The translations under genes were made by a program, and so were the position numbers. Under the pieces are notes generated by a model that saw nothing but the letters and a program-made list of their open reading frames with translations, did not search any database and was not told where the DNA came from. Positions 1-13,400 of a stretch of 64,000 nucleotides of DNA are shown here, in pieces. The number at the start of each line of letters is the position of its first letter. Within the stretch, counting starts at the first letter, position 1. Source of the stretch: Ornithodoros turicata (lineage: Eukaryota; Arthropoda; Arachnida; Ixodida; Argasidae); NCBI RefSeq assembly GCF_037126465.1, contig NC_088203.1, positions 52,799,581-52,863,580 of the forward strand. The letters run 5' to 3'.

Positions 1-118
1 TCGGTCCTCACTGTTACGTGTCTCATGACATTTTACCACACTACCACAGTCAATGGGGTCGAGTACCGGCCCCTGGCGATGAAGCTTCCCAGTTATAATC
101 ACCAAATAAAGTAGTTGT
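1..118 (+). mobile_element. LINE 3' end (tail only)
   Basis: The stretch with GGGTCGAGTACCGGCCCCTG, followed by ATGAAGCTTCCC and AATAAAG, closely resembles the 3' tail of another LINE remnant at about 49025-49095. That copy follows a recognisable LINE C-terminal coding region. Only the tail lies inside the window, so the body would be upstream. The family call is by resemblance between the two copies. Confidence 0.5.
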
Positions 119-1229
119 TGGGTGGATGGTACCTCTATGGAATCACAGGAATGAGATCTTGATGTGCAATTCAGATATGGCTATTGCAACAAATCTTTTC
201 CATTCTCGTGTAGACAAACACATTACCACAAAATGCGCAATACGCATTCAGGGTACATAAGGGGTAGCAGGGCAGTTTTCTTCCTTATATGCACGTATAC
301 GTAGTCTCAAGCGTTGGAACATGCATCACCAGGGCTCATCCATCATGGTGAGGCCAGTGATATATGCAACCTCCAGGAATTAGACGGACTCTCTAAAGAA
401 AACCATGCGAAGCATTTCACACTGCAAACGAATTATGCAGGGTGGAATATATGCGACGACATTGTGTGAGGTGCACGGCAATAGAATGTTCCACTATTCA
501 CGAATGCCGAAAAGACGCAAAACCTCCGTTCCGCCCCATACTGATGTGGGAAACTCAGTGAGATATCCAAAGACTGCAGCCCACAGGTGAAGTGCCACAG
601 CTTTAATATGAAATACCACAGAGCATTGAAAATTACGCGCACCGCAGCATCTATCCTAGTTACAGGCAGATCTTCACTGAACAAGAGAACATATAACTTG
701 ACAAGTGACCAAAACTGAAGGCAGGATACTTGCCACATCAAGCAATCACGCCAAATCATCATCGCGCCGACTTGACAAGCATTGACAAGCTATCCATCAC
801 GATAGAACTCCTAGAACAACATAGTGATCATTCATCAGCTGCTGCTAGACCGGCGCTAAACCCAGCGCTATCCGCGCCCATCCGCACTATCTACGCACTC
901 CGTTTGTGACCCCTTGTGGTCAGTTTAATTTACTTCGATTAACTCCTGCACGTTACACATTTATGTCTCAAACATTTCCAGGGAAATATTGTTTTTTTAT
1001 ATATAAAAGGGTTGAAAACTTTTTAAAGCTTAACAAAATGTTAGGTCACGTGGGTCTACGGACTGAGACCTGAGACGCATGTACTTGGCGCGCTTTTTCT
1101 CGCAAACCGAAAGTGCCGCAGTTGTTCAGTTTCTCTGTCTTCGTGCAAAGTTTCGGATTTTGAAGGCTGACAGGTGCAATCAACACGGTTCGTGAGTTGA
1201 TATAACTGGGACACGTTCCTCTGGAAGCA
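119..1229. other. Upstream region of the SWIM/MULE gene; no gene seen
   Basis: No coding region is supported. It holds an A/T-rich stretch with a TATA-like TATATAAAAGGG at about 1000-1011, roughly 220 bp before the first ATG of the gene at 1230. This could be a core promoter, but no other element confirms it. Confidence 0.4.
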
Positions 1230-1402
1230 ATGTCAGCATCGCAAAGCATAATTTGTGTTGAGGACGAAGCATCTTCAACGCATGATACGAAAGTCCTTCG
1301 TGCCAACTTGTGGAACCACGAGGACGCGCAACGATGGCTGGATGACTACAGTAAACGTACGTCTACCTCGTGGATTGTTAGCACAGTGAAGAAATGTGAA
1401 AG
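1230..1402 (+). CDS. SWIM/MULE gene, exon 1
   Basis: Begins at ATG 1230 and stays open for 57 codons plus two bases to the donor GTGAGT at 1403. The start is inferred: it is the first ATG of the frame and gives an acidic N-terminus before WLDDYSKRTSTSW. The split codon completes correctly at exon 2. Confidence 0.7.
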
Positions 1403-4400
1403 GTGAGTTCTTTTGCAATTGTCGTTGAACGAGAATCGCTGATACTGCGTGATTGCTCGATGTAAACTGAAAGTGCTGGGAAAGCTTGCTCGCGCAGCGC
1501 ATACTACATCACAAGCATGTTAAACCAGAAACAGAATAGAGGAGAAAGTTCTTTTCAAGGCAGTTACTTCGGTGTGTATTTGCATGATTGTACGTGGCGT
1601 CTCTTACATCTCTGCTCTCTGCTCATCATCACTTCTCTTTTGCATTGTTAGCATGGCCTTCCACAAATATTGGAACTGCCAACACCACCACAAAGGGAAA
1701 CAGCCATCTTCCTTTCGGAACAGTGGATGTGGAGCCAGGATCGACATCAAGATAAAGAACGTAACTAGAAATACAAAACGTTACGATGCCTTCCTGCGCC
1801 GTGAGATCCCTTTGCCTGCTGTGATCCGTGTCAGTGGTACTCATAATCATAGCACGGAGAGCGCAGACGCACTAAGGCTTCTGAGGAGTACAACGGAGAC
1901 GAAAGACACGTTCTTTGGTTAGTAGATGTTTTGGTTTCTTGCTTTTTCATTGCACGTGTTTTCTGCCTATCTAAGCGGTTCATGCATTTGTGGCCTCAAA
2001 TACTAGCTACCATGTTGCTACCAAGATGCTGCTGAGGAAATGTAGCCGCAGTTATTTCATGTATGGTAAAACTGGAGTCAGACATTTTCATATTTAAATG
2101 CCCTGACTTGCTTATTTGCTCGTGCGTTCCTGGTTGTAATTATATATCTTCCTTTACTTTCAGGCTGTAGTTCTATTTCAATCTGTTATATTTAATGTTA
2201 TTGTTTACCCACCCCTTCAAAGCAATACTTTAAGGTTGGGGAGGTATGATTCTAATTGATGATTAGGGGTATTGAGGTACATACAGGGTGTTTCAGTTAG
2301 ATTCTCACGCTAAATAATGAACTAACGGGTGCACCAATCAATAACTTTCTTTTTTGTAAGTAAGACATCAGTGGTTTACCCAGAATTTCGTCCTTGGGGG
2401 GTGTGTTCGGTTCTGCAAGGGGGTGTATTTACATGCTCACGAGGTTTTAGGGGGTCTTCTCCAGGTTTTGGGGGGTATAGGGGAGGGGTCTTGATAAATC
2501 ACTGATCTGTCTGATACCACCTACAAGCTGTGCACCATGTGAATGAGTGGGAGGCACTCATTATTTAAATCAAACTTCAAATTTGTTTCATGAAGAAACA
2601 AGACTCCTAAAGCAGGGTGCCGTCGGCATTAAAATGGGAGCTACCTGTTTTGGAAGCTTCAGTGAACACCTTCTAGAGAAAAATCTTCCACAGAGGCGGG
2701 TCATTTGCTGCAGTAATTAATTGGTTTCAGTATTTGGGTCGCAGCTTCCGAAGCACGAAAAGATGTAATTCATTGCTGAATGAGACAGTAGAAGAGCACC
2801 CTTTTGTGCTGCACTGCTACCAGCCGCAACAAAAGTATGTAACCCGAAACCAATTAATTACTGCACCTCGGTGGAAGATTTTTCTCTAAAAGGTGTCCAC
2901 TGAAGGTCCCAAAACAGGAGTAGTATAGAGATAGACTGCATAATATTGGAGCGGCATAAGAACCGAGCGCTATAACGGCATCCTTTTTCTAATCCAAGAT
3001 GGCCGATTCTAAGCCAACACAATCCAGTTCTAAGCCAACACAAGCCAAATCCAAAGCCATCTGATTGGCCGCCATTAGCTCCGCCCACTTCACACGTTGA
3101 TTGGCCCATGCTAAGCCTACTGATCTTTGATTGGTTGACCGTAGCTCCTTCACGCTAATTAGTCGGCTCAGCTCCGCCCCCCACTTCACGCTGATTGGCT
3201 CATGCTAAGCCTACTGAGCATTGATTGGTTTACCGTAGCTCCACCCCTTTATACTAATTACTTGGCTCCGCCCCCACTTCACGTTGATTGATCACCGCGC
3301 TAAACCTCGCGTTGATTGGTTCACCATAGCTCTGCCCCTTTTATGTCAATTACTTGACTCCGCCCCGCTGCTTCACGCTGATTGGCCGCCGCGGCCGCTG
3401 ATTGGTCCATTCTAAGCCTACTGATCACTCTCCCAGCCCCCTCTGATTGGCCGTCCCCCGTTTAAGCCTACCGATTGGCCCGTTCTAAGCGCACTGATTG
3501 GCTGACTAAGCCCCGCTGAACATAGCCTTCGTTAGCGCCCGCCAGACGGCAGCGACCCCACCGCGGCCCTATCTCGGATGTTCAAACTTACCCGTGCCCC
3601 AGGCTAGCGGGTGGCCTACTGTCCAGGCGCGGCCCGGCGGCGGCGGCCACGCTGCGGCTTTATCTCAGATGTTGAAACTTACCTTGTGGCGTGCACCCAC
3701 TTCATGCTGATTCTAAACCTGCTGACTTCTAAGCCAGTCCGCGCTAATGAGCACTCTCCCAGCGCTCTGATTGGTCGTCCCCAGTCTAAGCCTACCAATT
3801 GGCCCTCGTTCCACTGAGGGCGCAACTCTTACTTACTGGCTCCAATCACTTCGCGGTGATTGGCCCATTCTAAGCCTACTGACTTTTAAGCTGAACCATG
3901 CTAAGCCTGCTGATTGGGTCTTCACACCGATGGCTTGCCCCTGATTGGTCCGCGCAACTTACCTTGTGGCGCAACTCTTTACTGGCTCCACACACACTTC
4001 GTGCTGATTGGTCAATTCTAAGCCGAACCACGCTAAGCCTACTGATTGGCTCTTCATAGCGAAGCCTACCGATGGCTGGCCCCGACTGGTCCACGCTAAG
4101 CCTACTGAACACAGTGGTTGGCTAGCCTGAATTTGTCAGTAGCTGCTTCAGACAAGACACGCACACACGACAAGTGTTGATTTCAATCTTTATTTGGTAC
4201 AACAGCCAGCTGTGGGTTGGTTCAGTTGCATCAGAGAGATCTTTAGTTCCTTGCGCTCATTGGTCACTCAGCCCTCTCGGTAGATGCCATATGGCACTGC
4301 AAGTGGTCATTAGCCCATCACTCATTGGTCACTTATGTGTAGAGCGCCCTAACAGGCTCGAATTGGTCACTTCCACTCCGCGCTAGACCCGACTGCTACC

Positions 4401-7400
4401 CCCTCTAATCTCTAGATGAGATAATATAAGTTTAAATGTGGGATATTGGAACTTTTGCCATAAGATAGGTTTAGCCAGGCTCTAACTGCCCATTCCTCCA
4501 TCCGCGGCTGCTCACTGGTTCACAATGAAACTCTTTCACATGCTCTGCCCTACACATACAATAGGTGGCGCCGCTTGTCTTTCCAAAGATGGACAGCTGC
4601 GACGGGGGTCCATTCTAACTGCAGTGGTCACTCCTTTCTATCCGACTGGTTCATACATCTCGCAAGAGAGCCGGCATTAGAAGCCAAATCTGCTGCTGCT
4701 GAACATTACAAAACATGAATAAAACAGCTTACATCAATATGTTCGTTGCTGCCATCTGAAGTCAGCCTCCTTCATGCTATCCATGCCCCCTCACAGCCAC
4801 GGTTGCCTCGCGGTGCCAACGGTAAATGTTCGGGATACGATGAACACATCTTAAAACACTCTCTACCCATCGCTCCACAGAACACGAGTAAAGTGGGCTT
4901 AACCACGTTGTATGCATGCGTAGGGGGAAGCCCACCTCTAGAAGCAAGCTTTCGTTCTTGTGATAGTGTGCTTTGCACTTCAACATCAAAATATACTTCA
5001 GTGTTTATCAGGCAGAATGGAGAGGTAAAACACATAAATAATGCTATAGACTAGTGAAGCGCGTTCATTCTTAAAAGCTGAAGAACGGATTTTGTCGCAG
5101 TTGGTGTGCTTCGACAACAACAGAAAAAAAAAAGTTTTCAATGTTTAATAAACAGAGCGCAAAAAGAAGAAAACACTCATCGTGATTCCAAGCAGTGAAA
5201 CTCAGCACGCGTTCGGACTAAAGAGCTGAGCAGGAAGACGCACATGGTAGAGAAACATGGATAGTTGATGCTGTGCATAGATGCTCGTCTTAAGAAAAAC
5301 TATTTCAATGTCGATTGAGCAGATCATCAAGAAACCCTGTAGAGCTGTACCTGCAAGGAAGCTTAGGATCGTTTTGTTTCAGACAGTGTGCGTTGCACTT
5401 GAACACAAGAGACTAATTAAATGTTCATCAAGCAGAATGGCGAAGCATAGTAATGGTGAAGCTCAAGATTGTTTCTCTCACTGACGCTCCAACGCTTATT
5501 AAACAAAGTGATCGGGTAGACTCATAGTGGTTGGTGCTATGCAGTGAAACTCTGCACGTACTCAATATTAAAAAGAAGACTCAACCCAGGCTGAGTAGCA
5601 AGAAACACAATTTCAGATTACTCTCACGGAGGCATTCTGTGGAAACGTATCCAGCGCACGCCTAGCACGCGTTCCTTCAAAACAGTACGCAATATCACTA
5701 TTAGACAGTAAGAAGCATCACTATAAGTTAAGGGTGATCACGCAGATTCAAAATGATCATCACATTATAAGCAAGTTCATCTCTGAATAAATGTGTTCAC
5801 TTTATCATAGTTACAAATATGACAGGTTTTACGCCACATAGACTCACCGTGCGACACGAGCACCATACAGCACGCAATATCTGAAAGGCGTGGACAGCTC
5901 ACGCGATTTTAGCCTGCCCATATCTGCGTATATTGCAATTTTTCACCTGAGAGGCATGCACACACCGTTATCACGTAGCTATGAATACACACACACACAA
6001 TACAATTTTGAATGCGTAATCTGCGCGACGCACGAGCTCACCACCACACCAACACACCAAACTATCGCGCGCCTTCCAGGTTTACATCACGCCGCAAACG
6101 TAGCCAGCGTGTATTTCACGCGACACACCTCCGCGTTCGCACGAGCACTACTGAAGAAATATAAATTTAGGATGATCGCGCTCAATCTTAAAAGGCAGAC
6201 TCAACCCAAGCTGAGTATGAAGAAACACAATTGCTCTCCCAGAACATTACGTGCAAACATAGCCAGCGCACGCAGAGCACAACTGGAAGCACCATTAGAA
6301 ATATTAGGATAGTCGCATTATGAACAGGTTCATCTCGGAAAAAATGCGCGCTCTCCTTCGCTGACGGCATGCAGCAATATCTGAAACGCGCGGACAGCTC
6401 ACGCGACTTTAGCCTGCCCATGCGGTTTCAGACTTCAACATAAGAAATTAACTAAATCAAGCACAAAGCACAGTGATGCTATGTCGCGACTGACGCTTAT
6501 TAAACAATGCTATGCAGTGAAGCTTCGCACGTACTCAATGTTAAAAACGGACACTCAACCCAAACTGAGTATGAAGAAACACGATTGCAGATTGCTCTCT
6601 CGCCGAACATCCCGTGCACCTCCGCGTTTCTTCTCTATACTGGAACCACCAATATTAAGATCGTCACACTATGAACAAGTTCATCAATAAAATTGGCTCA
6701 CCTCATCACACCGGTATGACGCACGTAGATTCTTGTCGCGCTACAGCAGGGCACTAGCTTCGGGCGCGTGGACAGCTCACACGATTTTAGCCTGCCCGCG
6801 CACACAGGCTCAACATGCGCCGACACACCAAAATGTCGCGCACCTTCCAGGCACCACTTACCATGCCAGCCGCACGGAAAACTTGATAGCCGAAACACAG
6901 GCGCACAATATAACCCTCCGGTTGGGACCATCTCTTTTATATCAAGGCTCGCTCGTTTCCGCAAGGTTGCAAGCCCGAGAAATTGGGTCACCTTGAAGAT
7001 GTGTTGGAGCCATCTGTTTTATATCAAAACGCACTTCATGGCCAAACTCTGGCAAAAAAAAAATGTTGCGTCAAGGTAATGTAAATAGGCCTTCTCCGAG
7101 AAACTGGGTCACCTCGTAAATCATGTTTTCCGAGGTCGCACGTATTAAAACCAGTGATCACACCACGCTATGCGGAGAAAAAAAAATATCCCTATGAGCC
7201 CACCTGCTCATTGCCGAAACAAGCACCGAGAACAAAGGGTTCGCTTATGCAGTTTCCAAATGTTCTTCGCAGCTAACGGGCGCGATTGTGTAAACAAAAT
7301 CGCGCCACCCTCCAAGGGCGCATTTGAGTTCCGCCCGTCGGTCGACTCCGGGTCAAGCGCACAACGAGGAAACTTCTCATTTTCAGTTCATTCGGCGGTA

Positions 7401-10400
7401 AAATAAAAGTATTTCCTGTTTTTAGGGGGGAAAATTCTGTGTTGTGTGATGGAGAAGCTATACAGATAGGTGATAAGGAGAAGGATTATATAGCAGCATA
7501 CTCATCGACTAAGCGAGTATATAGTTTGTGGAGAGCGCCACGCTATTTTAAATTTTATATCATATCCCAAACGTTCTGCGCGATCAAACAGCATTATGGA
7601 AAGAAGAAAACCGTTTCACGCATCACGGTGCGCGCGCGTTTCAGCGTGCTCAAACAAGTTCTGGCTATTAGTAAAAGGTTTCCAGCGCATCAGGCGACAA
7701 CGTAAATTGTTCTGCGCGATCAAACAAGTCCCGCTCCCACGCGCGTGCCATATCGTAACTTGTTTCAGCGTGCTCAAACAAGTTCTGGCTTTTGTGGTCG
7801 TATGATGGTGCAGATTTGTAAGAAACACTGAAGAGATTCAAGGGCACACACTATGGAAATCGACAGCCGAATTAGAAAAGGTATTGCGATTTTATCCTCG
7901 CTGTCTAATCAAAAGCACTATTTTCAGCAGGGCGAACGATCCACGATGTTTTGACGGTGTTTTTCGGTTGGATTCCGGAAGATGCAGTACCGCGGGGTCT
8001 CTATGAAGCTTTCATCGGGAAACGATTCACCACCATCGACAGGGTAGACGATGCTGTGGACGAGATCCTACGAGTATACCACGAAATTGAGCTAGAAAAA
8101 GGAGATGCGAACCTATTCATGATATCACGCGATCTCGGCGAAGTCCTAAAGAGATACGGCTACAGAGACATCGTTGGCATAGATATTCTTCAAGCTCTCC
8201 CTCTGCTGTAGTTTACCTCTGGAATGAATGCTGTCGTATCATGTACGAACCGGATGGCTGTCCCCTAAAGATCGAGTGAAACTGCTGTGTAATCCTCACG
8301 TAAAATAAAACTCTTTCTTCCGCACAAAAGATTTTTGAATGCATGAACAGACGGTTTCGAACGTCCAGCCTACCTCATTCGACGCATTTTTTTAAATTGC
8401 CACGCGGGCGTTTGACATCGCGTATCTTCATAACCACACATGGAGTAACCCTAAAACAAAGTATGGGGAATAAGGTACTTTCGAAGCCCAATGTGCGAAA
8501 ATACTCTCCCTCTATATCTGTAAATAGGCAACACGCTGTGCAGTTCCAGCTCCCACCGCACACCATTCGGGATAGCACATCGACACAGCATGGTGTTTGA
8601 TAGAAGAAGGGGTAAATCGATTTCTTGCCCTCTCTTCACAGAACTGACGAAAATCACATTTTCTGTAGGACGCGCGGTCCTCGATGTTGTAACAACCTTC
8701 TTCCAATGGATACCTGAACAGGAAGTGCCGGAAGGAATATATGAAGCTTTCATCAACAAAAGATTCAGCGCAGATGACAGGGTAGACAGCGCCGTGGACA
8801 AGATCTTACGCATGTACTATGTAATCGAGCGAAAGCAAGGAGTCTCATTTCTATTCAAAATACCACGTAATCTCGATGAAGTCCTAAAGAGGTCGAGCTA
8901 CGAAGACATTGTACCTGTAGATATTCTTCAAGCTCTCCTTCTGCTACGCAAGCTGGTCTATCGGTGGAATCAATGTTGTTGTTGTACGATTTACCAAGTG
9001 AGCGGTCGGTTTATATTTCCAAGGATTGAGTGAAACAGTACAGGCAAAGAAACGTTTCTTTTCATAAAAAATCTATGGATGATCTCAATGTGCGTAAACA
9101 ATGAATATTTCGCGCTGTCACTAGATATCTACTCAATGGGTGGCAATGCCCCTGCGTAGTTCGCGAGGTGGATTTGTTTTACATCATAAAACTATAGTGG
9201 TTGCTTCATTCCCGCATTTATTTCGTGCGAACTTTATGTCACAAACAATAAAGATTATGAAAAATTGTTTGTGGTAAACACTGTATTCACAACACTTTAG
9301 CGAGGACGTCTTCTAACGTGGAGACAACACGTTCCTTTCCCTCGACGACGGTAATGTCCAAGCTCGTGTGGTTCTTTTTCCAGTAGTCACGCACCACGGG
9401 GATGGAAAACCCGACATTTATGGTTGTCTCGCTGATGGGTTCTCCGTTTCTATATCGCTCCAACAGTTCCAACTTGTATCTCACAAACTGTCTTATTTTA
9501 TGAGTACTCCGCACGGGAATAGCTCTCAAAATGTCGCTAAAATCACTCTGTTCTCCGTGTCCATTTAAAAAGTTGTTTAGACGTTGTAAATCTGCCAGCA
9601 TGCGCTCGCATACGAACTGATCCATCTCACACGACACACTGAGGCTTCGCACTTTCGCGGTTGTCAAGTCGCTGCTCATCACTTTTCTCATGTCGGAGGA
9701 TCATCCTTGAATCTCTTCAGTGTTTCTTACAAATCTGCACCATCATACGACCACAAAAGCCAGAACTTGTTTGAGCACGCTGAAACAAGTTACGATATGG
9801 CACGCGCGTGGGAGCGGGACCTGTTTGATCGCGCAGAACAATTTAGGTTGTCGCCTGATGCGCTGGAAACTTTTTACTAATAGCCAGAACTTGTTTGAGC
9901 ACGCTGAAACGCGCGCGCACCGTGATGCGTGAAACGGTTTTCTTCTTCCGTTTGATCGCGCAGAACGTTTGGGATATGATATAAAATTTAAAATAGCGTG
10001 GCGCTCTCCACAAACTATATACTCGCTTAGTCGATGAGTATGCTGCTATATAATCCTTCTCCTTATCACCTATCTGTATAGCTTCTCCATCACACAACAC
10101 AGAATTTCCCCCCTAAAAACAGGAAATACTGCCGAATGAACTGAAAATGAGAAGTTTCCTCGTTGTGCGCTTGACCCGGAGTCGACCGACGGGCGGAACT
10201 CAAATGCGCCCTTGGAGGGTGGCGCGATTTTGTTTACACAATCGCGCCCGTTAGCTGCGAAGGACATTTGGAAACTGCATAAGCGAACCCTTTGTTCTTG
10301 GTGCTTGTTTCGGCAATGAGCAGGTGGGCTCATAGCGTGGTGTGATCACTGGTTTTAATACGTGCGACCTCGGAAAACATGATTTACGAGGTGACCCAGT

Positions 10401-13400
10401 TTCTCTGAGAAGGCCTATTTACATTACCTTGACGCAACATTTTTTCCGCTAGGGTCCGCCGCAGAGTTTGGCCATGAAGTGCGTTTTGATATAAAACAGA
10501 TGGCTCATCTTCAAGGTGACCCAATTTCTCGGGCTTGCAACCTTGCGGAAACGAGCGAGCCCTGATATAAAAGAGATGGTCCCAACCGGAGGGTTATATT
10601 GTGCGCCTGTGTTTCGGCTATCAAGTTTTCCGTGCGGCTGGCATGGTAAGTGGTCGATATGTTGGGTGTGTCGGCGCATGTTGAGCCTGTGTGCGCGGGC
10701 AGGCTAAAATCGTGTGAGCAGTCCACGCGCCCGAAGTTAGTGCCCTGCTGTAGCGCGACAAGAATCTACGTGCTTCATACCGGTGTGATGAGGTGAGCCA
10801 ATTTTATTGATGAACTTGTTCATAGTGCGACGATCTTAATATTGGTGCTTCCAGTATAGAGAAGGAACGCGGAGGTGCACGGGATGTTCGGCGAGAGAGC
10901 AATCTGAAATCGTGTTTCTTCATACTCAGTTTGGGTTGAGTGTCCTCTTTTAACATTGAGTACGTGCGAAGCTTCACTGCATAGCATTGTTTAATAAGCG
11001 TCAGTCGCGACATAGCATCACTGTGCTTTGTGCTTGATTTAGTTAATTTCTTATGTTGAAGTCTGAAACCGCATGGGCAGGCTAAAGTCGCGTGAGCTGT
11101 CCGCGCGTTTCAGATATTGCTGCATGCCGTCAGCGAAGGAGAGCGCGCATTTTTTCCGAGATGAACCTGTTCATAATGCGACTATCCTAATATTTCTAAT
11201 GGTGCTCCCAGTTGTGCTCTGCGTGCGCTGGCTATGTTTGCACGTAATGTTCTGGGAGAGCAATTGTGTTTCTTCATACTCAGCTTGGGTTGAGTCTGCC
11301 TTTTAAGATTGAGCGCGATCATCCTAAATTTATATTTCTTCAGTAGTGCTCGTGCGAACGCGGAGGTGTGTCGCGTGAAATACACGCTGGCTACGTTTGC
11401 GGCGTGATGTAAACCTGGAAGGCGCGCGATAGTTTGGTGTGTCGGTGTGGTGGTGAGCTCGTGCGTCGCGCAGATTACGCATTCAAAATTGTATTGTGTG
11501 TGTGTGTGTGTGTGTATTCATAGCTACGTGATAACGGTGTGTGCATGCCTCTCAGGTGAAAAATTGCAATATACGCGGATATGGGCAGGCTAAAATCGCG
11601 TGAGCTGTCCACGCCTTTCAGATATTGCGTGCTGTATGGTGCTCGTGTCGCACGGTGAATCTATGTGGCGTAAAACCTGTCATATTTGTAACTATGATAA
11701 AGTGAACACATTTATTCAGAGATGAACTTGCTTATAATGTGATGATCATTTTGAATCTGCGTGATCACTCTTAACTTATAGTGATGCTTCTTACTGTCTA
11801 ATAGTGATATTGCGTACTGTTTTGAAGGAACGCGTGCTAGGCGTGCGCTGGATACGTTTCCACAGAATGCCTCCGTGACAGCAATCTGAAATTGTGTTTC
11901 TTGCTACTCAGCTTGGGTTGAGTCTTCTTTTTAATATTGAGTACGTGCAGAGTTTCACTGCATAGCACCAACCACTATGAGTCTACCCGATCACTTTGTT
12001 TAATAAGCGTTGGAGCGTCAGTGAGAGAAACAATCTTGAGCTTCACCATTACTATGCTTCGCCATTCTGCTTAATGAACATTTAATTAGTCTCTTGTGTT
12101 CAAGTGCAACGCACACTGTCTGAAACAAAATGATCCTAAGCTTCCTTGCAGGTACAGCTCTACAGGGTTTCTTGATGATCTGCTCAATCGACATTGAAAT
12201 AGTTTTTCTTAAGACGAGCATCTATGCACAGCATCAACTATCCATGTTTCTCTACCATGCGCGTCTTCCTGTTCAGCTCTTTAGTCCGAACGCGTGCTGA
12301 GTTTCACTGCTTGGAATCACGATGAGTGTTTTCTTCTTTTTGCGCTCTGTTTATTAAACATTGAAAACTTTTTTTTTTCTGTTGTTGTCGAAGCACACTA
12401 TCTGCGACAAAATCCGTTCTTCAGCTTTTAAGAATGAACGCGCTTCACTAGTCTATAGCATTATTTATGTTTTTTACCTCTCCATTCTGCTTGATAAACA
12501 CTGAAGTATATTTTGATGTTGAAGTGCAAAGCACACTATCACAAGAACGAAAGCTTGCTCCTAGAGGTGGGCTTCCCCCTACGCATGCATACAACGTGGT
12601 TAAGCCCACTTTACTCGTGTTCTGTGGAGCGATGGGTAGAGTGTGTTTTAAGATGTGTTCATCGTACCCCGAACATTTACCGTTGGCACCGCGAGGCAAC
12701 CGTGGCTGTGAGGGGGCATGGATAGCATGAAGGAGGCTGACTTCAGATGGCAGCACCAAACATATTGATGTAAGCTGTTTTATTCATGTTTTGTAATGTT
12801 CAGCAGCAGCAGATTTGGCTTCTAATGCCGGCTCTCTTGCGAGATGTATGAACCAGTCGGATAGAAAGGAGTGACCACTGCAGTTAGAATGGACCCGCGT
12901 CGCAGCTGTCCATCTCAACATCTGAGATAAAGCCGCAGCGTGGCCGCCGCCGAGCCGCGCCTGGACAGTAGGCCACCCGCTAGCCCGGGGCACGGGTAAG
13001 TTTGAACATCCGAGATAGGGCCGCGGTGGGGTCGCTGCTGTCTGGCGGGCGCTAACGAAGGCTATGTTCAGCGGGGCTTAGTCAGCCAACCAGTGCGCTT
13101 AGAACGGGCCAATCGGTAGGCTTAAACGGGGGACGGCCAATCAGAGGGGGCTGGGAGAGTGATCAGTAGGCTTAGAATGGACCAATCAGCGGTCGCGGCG
13201 GCCAATCAGCTTGAAGCAGGGGGGCGGAGTCAAGTAATTGACATAAAAGGGGCAGAGCTATGGTGAACCAATCAACGCGAGGTTTAGCGCGGTGACCAAT
13301 CAACGTGAAGTGGGGGCGGAGCCAAGTAATTAGCATAAAGGGGTGGAGCTACGGTAAACCAATCAATGCTCAGTAGGCTTAGCATGAGCCAATCAGCGTG

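Larger units (their letters stand above)
2919..7843. repeat. Left arm of the fold-back element
   Basis: This is inverted relative to 9705-13684 and nearly identical over most of its length. It carries, from outside in: the CCAAT/GC-box array (3010-3600), a second array stretch (3674-4586) missing from the right arm, degenerate ~300-bp tandem units (about 5080-6700), TATA-like sites facing outward (about 6935 and 7020) and paired AAACAAG motifs at the inner end. Short frames inside it are mirrored in the right arm, and none looks like a conserved protein. Confidence 0.85.
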
